In this document: piece after piece, positions 14,349 through 18,525 of the stretch
Layout: the number at the start of each line of letters is the position of its first letter
Position numbering within the stretch: position 1 is the stretch's first letter
Source of the DNA: JBBTQZ01 sp964489135
GTDB lineage: Bacteria; Patescibacteriota; Minisyncoccia; Phycocordibacterales; WO2-35-19
Reading direction: 5' to 3'
Length of the DNA: 18,525 nucleotides
Assembly (NCBI GenBank): GCA_964489135.1
Contig: CAZAXK010000009.1
Location: forward strand, 1 to 18,525
Made by a program: the position numbers and the translations under genes
The notes under the pieces: model-generated
What the model saw: only the letters and a program-made list of their open reading frames with translations
What the model was told of the DNA's origin: nothing
Databases searched by the model: none

Positions 14349-14456
14349 ATGAAGTTCCTTAGAAGTTTAACTAAGGATCCCCAGGTCGTCCTGGGGGTCT
14401 TACTGGGGGCACTGGCACTCATCGGCATAGTCGTTGTAGTGTCAGTCACGAGATGA
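14349..14456 (+). CDS. Small 35-residue membrane peptide
   Basis: The frame encodes a short basic N-terminus (MKFLRSLTKDPQ) followed by one strongly hydrophobic helix, VVLGVLLGALALIGIVVVVS, and a final VTR. That is the pattern of a single-pass small membrane protein. The longer frame beginning at 14250 runs through the promoter and was rejected. The message seems leaderless and its coding part folds into hairpins, so the locus could also work as RNA. It lies between the toxin-antitoxin pair and the terminator shared with fusA. I do not recognise a family. Structured messages with tiny hydrophobic peptides are typical of type I toxins, which is one possibility without direct support here. Confidence 0.55.
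   Translation: MKFLRSLTKDPQVVLGVLLGALALIGIVVVVSVTR
14357..14446 (+). other. Three tandem hairpins within the small transcript
   Basis: Hairpin 1 is CCTTAG (14357-14362) with CTAAGG (14371-14376). Hairpin 2 is CCCCAGG (14379-14385), loop TCGT, CCTGGGG (14390-14396). Hairpin 3 is ACTGGCACT (14411-14419) with AGTGTCAGT (14438-14446), nine pairs including one G-U. Together with the terminator they cover most of a ~150-base transcript. They may be a structured RNA or a by-product of the coding sequence. Confidence 0.45.
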
Positions 14457-14468
14457 TGATCCACAACA

Positions 14469-14498
14469 CCGCCGAGCACTTGAATGAGTGCTCGGCGG
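14469..14498. terminator. Strong bidirectional terminator hairpin
   Basis: CCGCCGAGCACT (14469-14480) and AGTGCTCGGCGG (14487-14498) form a perfect 12-bp GC-rich stem with a 6-base loop. On the plus strand it is followed by CTAAACTTTTATAAAA, a modest T-rich tail. It lies between the small plus-strand gene and the convergent end of fusA, so it can close both transcripts. Confidence 0.75.
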
Positions 14499-14520
14499 CT
14501 AAACTTTTATAAAATTAAAT

Positions 14521-16677
14521 TTATTTTCTAGCTTCAACAATAGTCTGCGCTACGTTTGGAGGTACAATTGCGTAGTGATCAAATTCGATGTTGGCTGATC
14601 CGCGACCTTCTGTCATCGAGCGGAGAGTTGTTACATAACCAAACAATTCAGCGAGAGGCACTTTGGCACGCACCACCTTGAGTCCGGCGCGGTCATCCAT
14701 ACCTTCGATTGCTCCACGTTTAGAAGAAAGGTAACCGGTTATATCACCCATGAATTGTTCTGGCACCACCACCTCAACTTTCATAACTGGCTCGAGTATG
14801 ACGGGTTTGGCTTTCTTGGCGGCTTCTTGGAAGGCCTGAGAAGCGGCGATCTTGTAGGCGATTTCGGATGAGTCCACATCGTGGTAAGAACCGAAGGTTA
14901 GTTCGCAAGATACGTCGGTCATCTTGTAACCAGCGACTACTCCGCGTTCCATGGCTTCTTTAACACCCTTCTCTACTGCAGGGATAAATTCAGCTGGGAT
15001 AACACCGCCCTTGATAGAATCAATAAATTCGAAACCTTCTTCTCGGTGAACGTTTTTAGCTTTCTTCTTACCATCCTCAACCTCTGGTTCGAGTGGTTTG
15101 ATCTTGATTTTGACGTGACCGTACTGACCTTTACCACCGGTCTGCTTGATGTATTTATTTTCTACCTCGGCCTCACCGGTAATCGTTTCTTTATATGCTA
15201 CTTGTGGTGCGCCAACGTTGGCTTCTACGTTGAATTCGCGCTTCATGCGGTCAACAATGATATCGAGGTGAAGCTCACCCATGCCCATGATCACGGTCTC
15301 ACCTGTTTCTGTGTCTGATTTTATTCTAAATGTTGGGTCTTCGTCGGCAAGGCGCCTTAGTGCGGTGCCCATCTTCTCTTGGTCGGCCTTGGTCTTTGGT
15401 TCGATACGCAACGAAATAACCGGTTCGGGGAAGACGATGGTTTCGAGCACGATTGGGTTTGCCTCATCGCAGAAAGTATGCGAAGTTTTGGCGTCCTTGA
15501 GACCTACTGCAGCTGCAATTTCACCGGCAAAAACCTTTTTCACCTCTTCTCTTTTGTCGGCTTGCAGGCGCACGATACGTCCAAGGCGCTCTTTGTCTCC
15601 GGTGGAAGCGTTGTAAATATAAGACCCAGCTTCAATAGTTCCCGAATAAACTCTGAAGAATGTAAGCTGTCCTACGAATGGATCCGCTTGAAGTTTGAAG
15701 GCCAGTGCGGAAAATGGCTCTTCGTCGGATGGATGTCTCTCTGTTTCTTCGCCAGTTCTTGGGTCGATGCCTTTGATCGAAGGTATATCGAGAGGGCTTG
15801 GCAAATAATCTACCACAGCGTCCAGAACGAGCTGAACACCCTTGTTCTTTAGGGCTGAACCGCAGAATACTGGGAAAACTTTGTTCTCAATCACAGCTTT
15901 TCGCAAAAGTTTCTTGAGATCGCTTACCTCGATTTTTTCTCCTGCAAGGTATCGGTTCATCATATCCTCATCGTTTTCGACGATTCGCTCTACCAATTCT
16001 GCGTGATATTTTTCTACGTCGGCTTTGAGGTGTTCTGGCATAGCGACTTCTATAACGTTGTCGCCAAGTTTGCCCTCGAAGTCGAAGGCCTTCATAGTCA
16101 AAAGATCAACAACCCCTTCGTGTTTATCTTCTTCCCCTATTGGGATCTGCATACGGACCGCTTTCTTGGAAAGGCGGGCAAGGATCGAAGCATAAGATTT
16201 TTCAAAATTAGCACCAGTTCGGTCGAGTTTGTTGACAAAACAAAGTCTTGGCACGTTTGCTTCCTCGGCGTAGCGCCAGTTTGTTTCTGATTGTGGTTCT
16301 ACTCCGGCGACTCCGTCGAAAACACAGACCGCACCGTCGAGTACGCGCATTGAGCGCTTCACTTCCACAGTAAAGTCGATGTGTCCCGGGGTGTCGATGA
16401 TATTAAAACGATTTTTGTTCTCTTTCTTGTTTCTTTCCTCGGCTGAAAGATAGGTTGGTGCCCAGAAACAGGTTACAGCCGCAGCTGTGATGGTGATGCC
16501 TCTTTCGCGTTCCTGCTCCATCCAGTCGGTAGTGGTCTCGCCTTGGTGTACCTCCCCTATTTTGTGCTGGCTACCGGTGTAGTACAAAATTCTTTCTGAA
16601 GTTGTGGTCTTGCCCGCATCGATGTGGGCGATGATGCCGAAGTTTCTAACTCTGTCTAGGGGGTAATCTCTGTTCAT
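14521..16677 (-). CDS. fusA: Translation elongation factor G
   Basis: The 718-residue product has all G motifs: AHIDAGKTT at 17-25, RGITI at 59-63, DTPGH at 95-99, NKLD at 149-152 and CGSAL near 270. Domains II-V follow, including GMGELHLDIIVDRMKREFNV and, near the C-terminus, PLAELFGYVTTLRSMTEGRG. EF-G drives translocation and, with RRF, ribosome recycling. It is longer than the usual ~690-700 residues because of two insertions: about 15 residues between G2 and G3 (about 74-90, AEERNKKENKN) and a Lys/Glu-rich stretch in domain IV (VEDGKKKAKNVHREE). The gene follows rpsG after 113 bases and ends against the shared terminator; no tuf gene follows it in this window. Confidence 0.97.
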   Translation of the reverse strand: MNRDYPLDRVRNFGIIAHIDAGKTTTSERILYYTGSQHKIGEVHQGETTTDWMEQERERGITITAAAVTCFWAPTYLSAEERNKKENKNRFNIIDTPGHIDFTVEVKRSMRVLDGAVCVFDGVAGVEPQSETNWRYAEEANVPRLCFVNKLDRTGANFEKSYASILARLSKKAVRMQIPIGEEDKHEGVVDLLTMKAFDFEGKLGDNVIEVAMPEHLKADVEKYHAELVERIVENDEDMMNRYLAGEKIEVSDLKKLLRKAVIENKVFPVFCGSALKNKGVQLVLDAVVDYLPSPLDIPSIKGIDPRTGEETERHPSDEEPFSALAFKLQADPFVGQLTFFRVYSGTIEAGSYIYNASTGDKERLGRIVRLQADKREEVKKVFAGEIAAAVGLKDAKTSHTFCDEANPIVLETIVFPEPVISLRIEPKTKADQEKMGTALRRLADEDPTFRIKSDTETGETVIMGMGELHLDIIVDRMKREFNVEANVGAPQVAYKETITGEAEVENKYIKQTGGKGQYGHVKIKIKPLEPEVEDGKKKAKNVHREEGFEFIDSIKGGVIPAEFIPAVEKGVKEAMERGVVAGYKMTDVSCELTFGSYHDVDSSEIAYKIAASQAFQEAAKKAKPVILEPVMKVEVVVPEQFMGDITGYLSSKRGAIEGMDDRAGLKVVRAKVPLAELFGYVTTLRSMTEGRGSANIEFDHYAIVPPNVAQTIVEARK

Positions 16678-16790
16678 AATATACGAAATAAGTCGCGAGA
16701 ATCGTAACGATAGTTACTGATAAGCGAATAAATTAATAATTTATAACCAAACGAACATACTATACTACAAATTGCGAAGAAACAGGAAAA
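16678..16790 (-). promoter_or_regulatory. fusA leader with possible promoter and two small hairpins
   Basis: This is the longest gap inside the rpsL-rpsG-fusA unit. On the minus strand TATAGT (16759-16764) is a fair -10 without a convincing -35. Two small inverted repeats follow: ATAAATT/AATTTAT (16728-16744) and GTAAC/GTTAC (16704-16717). They may allow separate expression of fusA, but the evidence is weak. Confidence 0.3.
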
Positions 16791-17261
16791 CTACCAAGCA
16801 AAGTGAGCGAAGGCCTTGTTGGCCTCGGCCATCTTGTGGACGTTCTCTCTTTTCTTGACCGCTTCACCCTCATTTTTGCTTGCGAGTACTATTTCTTCGG
16901 CCAACTTTTCATGCATCGGCTTGCCCTTTTTCGATCGAGCGGCGTCAATGATCCACTTCATAGAAAGATAGCTCTTTCTTTCTGGTCGAACCTCTCTTGG
17001 AACTTGATAGTTTGCACCTCCAACACGGCGAGATCTGACTTCAACTGAAGGACCGGTGTTTTTGAGCGCGGTCTCGAAGAGATCAAGAGGATTCTCGATC
17101 TTCTCCTTCTCCTTGAGCAGGTCAAATGCTTGGTAGACTATTGCTCGAGCGGTGTTTTTCTTGCCCTCTTGCATGCAATAGTTGATGAACTTCTCAACCT
17201 TTGTCGAGTTGAATTTTATATCCGGACCAACTTTATTTCTATTTTTGACTTTTCTGCGCAT
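16791..17261 (-). CDS. rpsG: 30S ribosomal protein S7
   Basis: The 156-residue product is a typical S7. It starts MRRKVKNRNK and contains INYCMQEGKKNTARAIVYQA, then NTGPSVEVRSRRVGGANYQV, PREVRPERK and, near the end, KKRENVHKMAEANKAFAHFA. S7 nucleates assembly of the 30S head by binding the 3' major domain of 16S rRNA and lies near the E site. It sits 9 bases after rpsL, the usual str-operon arrangement, with no Shine-Dalgarno in the AT-only gap. In E. coli S7 represses its own operon by binding the rpsL-rpsG gap; a 9-base gap leaves no room for that site here. Confidence 0.97.
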   Translation of the reverse strand: MRRKVKNRNKVGPDIKFNSTKVEKFINYCMQEGKKNTARAIVYQAFDLLKEKEKIENPLDLFETALKNTGPSVEVRSRRVGGANYQVPREVRPERKSYLSMKWIIDAARSKKGKPMHEKLAEEIVLASKNEGEAVKKRENVHKMAEANKAFAHFAW

Positions 17262-17270
17262 TTATTTATT

Positions 17271-17681
17271 TTATTTCTTTGGGCGCTTTACTCCGTAAGA
17301 TGATCTTGAGGTCATTCGTTTGTCGACACCTGATGCGTCGAGTCGGCCTCTGACTATGGTGTAGCGCACGCCGATGTCCTTTACTCTACCGCCTCGCAAA
17401 GTGACACGTGAGTGCTCCTGAAGATTGTGGCCAATACCAGGAATGTAGGCGGTAACCTCCATACCGTTAGTTAGGCGAACCCTTGCAATCTTTCGGATAG
17501 CTGAGTTTGGCTTCCTTGGGGTCTTGGTTGTGACCTTGGTGCAAACACCGGATTTAAAAGGTGATGGGTACAAGACCGGCTGGTTTTTCAATGTATTGAA
17601 ACCACGAGCCAAAGCCACCGCCTTGGACTTCTTGCGGATGTTCTTCCTCTTTCTTTTTACCAACTGGTTGATTGTTGCCAT
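17271..17681 (-). CDS. rpsL: 30S ribosomal protein S12
   Basis: The 136-residue product contains GVCTKVTTKTPRKPNSAIRK and IPGIGHNLQEHS, then LRGGRVKDIGVRY and VRGRLDASGV. S12 sits at the decoding centre and controls accuracy. Its N-terminal region has the longer loop (about residues 20-44) seen in Gram-positive S12. Two decoding-loop features differ from E. coli or Mycobacterium: R56 occupies the first lysine of the PKKPNSA motif (Lys43 in M. tuberculosis numbering), and the KDLPGVRY motif is KDIGVRY, lacking the proline. Both positions are classical sites of streptomycin resistance or dependence. It heads the rpsL-rpsG-fusA unit and starts 46 bases after the M50 peptidase gene. Confidence 0.97.
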   Translation of the reverse strand: MATINQLVKRKRKNIRKKSKAVALARGFNTLKNQPVLYPSPFKSGVCTKVTTKTPRKPNSAIRKIARVRLTNGMEVTAYIPGIGHNLQEHSRVTLRGGRVKDIGVRYTIVRGRLDASGVDKRMTSRSSYGVKRPKK

Positions 17682-17685
17682 ATAA

Positions 17686-17702
17686 AACCGCTATCCGCGG
17701 TT
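17686..17702 (-). other. Terminator-like hairpin just before the rpsL start
   Basis: On the minus strand AACCGC, loop GGATA and GCGGTT form a 6-bp stem followed by TTAT. The stem ends four bases before the rpsL ATG. It could attenuate transcription from the M50 gene or act as a translational control site. A weak upstream promoter (TTGCGT, 17 bases, TAAATT) may start near the M50 stop. Confidence 0.4.
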
Positions 17703-17727
17703 AGGGGTAAATTTAATACAAAGCGGG

Positions 17728-18339
17728 TTAAAACGCAAGTCCGGTGATCAGTCCATAGGTCTTGAACACCATGGGGCTCAAAAATTGCCAGAGAAAGAAT
17801 ACAAAAAATAAGGCAAAAAACACTCCGAATCTTTCGAGCGCGATTCTTAATCCCTGCATCCTGAGAGGAAGAAAGGCGAACAAAATCTTTGATCCGTCGA
17901 GAGGTGGAATGGGTACGAGGTTAAAAAGAGCGAGTGTGAGGTTGATAATCACAATAATTCCCAAAATACTCAAGGAAGCGGTGCCCAAATAATTCTCTGG
18001 TGATCCGAATCGGATAAAAAGGCCAAAAATGAGGGCCAAAAAAATATTTGAAAGTGGTCCGGCTATAGCTACCAGTGCTTCGCCCCAGCGCGAATTCCTC
18101 AAGTTGTAAGGGTTGAAGGGGACCGGCTTTGCCCAACCGATAATAAAACCGCCAAGCAGATAACCCAAGAGTGGGACAAAAAACGATCCAACTGGGTCGA
18201 GGTGAGAAATGGGGTTTAGGGTGAGCCGGCCTTGGTGCTTGGCTGTGGGGTCGCCCAAGGCGAGCGCCATAAAGCCATGGGCTACCTCGTGGATCACCAC
18301 CGACATTATTAGGATCGCAACTATAAATATGAATTCCAT
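17728..18339 (-). CDS. M50-family site-2-protease-like membrane zinc metalloprotease
   Basis: The 203-residue product has the zinc motif HEVAH at 17-21 in the first membrane helix, and NLVPIPPLDGSK at 140-151, whose Asp148 is the third ligand. Further membrane segments lie at about 50-70, 88-110, 122-142 and 165-185. It matches the short M50B/Rip2-like peptidases without PDZ domain that cut membrane-embedded substrates; the substrate is unknown. It is divergent from rpmB, with a 70-base gap, and lies upstream of rpsL in the same direction. No good ribosome site is seen next to the ATG. Confidence 0.92.
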   Translation of the reverse strand: MEFIFIVAILIMSVVIHEVAHGFMALALGDPTAKHQGRLTLNPISHLDPVGSFFVPLLGYLLGGFIIGWAKPVPFNPYNLRNSRWGEALVAIAGPLSNIFLALIFGLFIRFGSPENYLGTASLSILGIIVIINLTLALFNLVPIPPLDGSKILFAFLPLRMQGLRIALERFGVFFALFFVFFLWQFLSPMVFKTYGLITGLAF

Positions 18340-18369
18340 TTTTTTATCTCAAATCTCCTATCTTGGCAT

Positions 18370-18399
18370 TTGACTTCTCCAATACTTACATGTTAGCAT
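18370..18399 (+). promoter_or_regulatory. Candidate rpmB promoter
   Basis: TTGACT (18370-18375) is followed after 18 bases by TAGCAT (18394-18399) with TGT just upstream. The start would lie a few bases before the ATG at 18410, giving a very short leader. Confidence 0.4.
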
Positions 18400-18409
18400 G
18401 GTTCCCATT

Positions 18410-18525
18410 ATGGCTAAAGTATGCGCAATAACAGGAAAGTCCTCGCTTGTAGGCAGAGGATACTCCAACCGGACTCGTGCCACCCAGTTTAATGACACTG
18501 GGCTTAGAAGGCGCTACGCCAATAT
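18410..18525 (+). CDS. rpmB: 50S ribosomal protein L28 (partial, N-terminus only)
   Basis: The 38 complete codons read MAKVCAITGKSSLVGRGYSN and continue with TRATQFNDTGLRRRYAN before the window ends. L28 is a small protein of the large subunit, and the VCxITGK start and the RR(R/Y) segment match the family. An in-frame ATG at 18398 would add MVPI; I prefer 18410 because L28 proteins normally begin within one or two residues of this Lys-Val-Cys. It is transcribed away from the M50 peptidase gene. Confidence 0.92.
   Translation, partial: MAKVCAITGKSSLVGRGYSNRTRATQFNDTGLRRRYAN

Noticed and set aside
1..18525. Recoded UGA (as in Gracilibacteria or Absconditabacteria)
   Set aside because: TGA ends the toxin gene within an ATGA overlap, the 290-residue-class membrane protein and the small ORF, and conserved proteins show no in-frame TGA, so the standard bacterial code applies.
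1..18525. CRISPR array, tRNA or rRNA gene, insertion sequence
   Set aside because: No regularly spaced repeats, cloverleaf-type segments, rRNA-like sequence or transposase were seen in the few short gaps.

Overview
The window looks like a chromosomal segment of a Candidate Phyla Radiation (Patescibacteria) bacterium, most likely of the Parcubacteria lineage. This rests on the protein families and gene order: a PrgI-family protein next to a VirB6-like membrane protein and a TraC-like N-terminal protein, short conserved proteins of the CPR type, very tight gene packing and rare Shine-Dalgarno sequences. The standard code fits, because TGA ends several genes. Lineage is inferred from protein character, not from a marker search.

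Region 1 (1-7591, all minus strand) is a compact run that begins with rsmA (16S rRNA dimethyltransferase) and continues into a type IV secretion-like envelope locus. After rsmA come a single-pass membrane protein, two exported cysteine-containing proteins, a VirB6-like polytopic protein with a long coiled-coil tail, a small conserved soluble protein, a PrgI-like protein, and the start of a TraC-like protein that leaves the window. A VirB4-type ATPase is expected just beyond base 1. The exported proteins have even cysteine counts, and one ends in a PKD-like domain, so they are candidates for the outward-facing part of a conjugation or pilus-like machine.

Region 2 (7638-13469) holds housekeeping and nucleic-acid genes. 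A MYG1-family DHH-type nuclease gene on the plus strand converges on comM; the two genes share a CTAG that supplies both stop codons. comM closes a probable minus-strand operon: pnp, a single-pass membrane protein, a DksA/TraR-like regulator with a degenerate zinc site, comM.

Region 3 (13470-14520) is the accessory-looking stretch. It holds a structured pnp leader, an AT-rich HigBA-type toxin-antitoxin pair behind a strong promoter embedded in a perfect 24-bp palindrome, and a tiny, apparently leaderless transcript. That transcript carries a 35-residue membrane peptide, three hairpins, and a very stable terminator shared with fusA.

Region 4 (14521-18525) is a str-type operon (rpsL, rpsG, fusA, without tuf downstream) preceded by a site-2-protease-like M50 gene. 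A divergent rpmB runs off the right edge. S12 carries Arg at the classical streptomycin lysine and lacks the nearby proline. No tRNA, rRNA, CRISPR array or insertion sequence was seen. No gene-free stretch exceeds about 225 bases.
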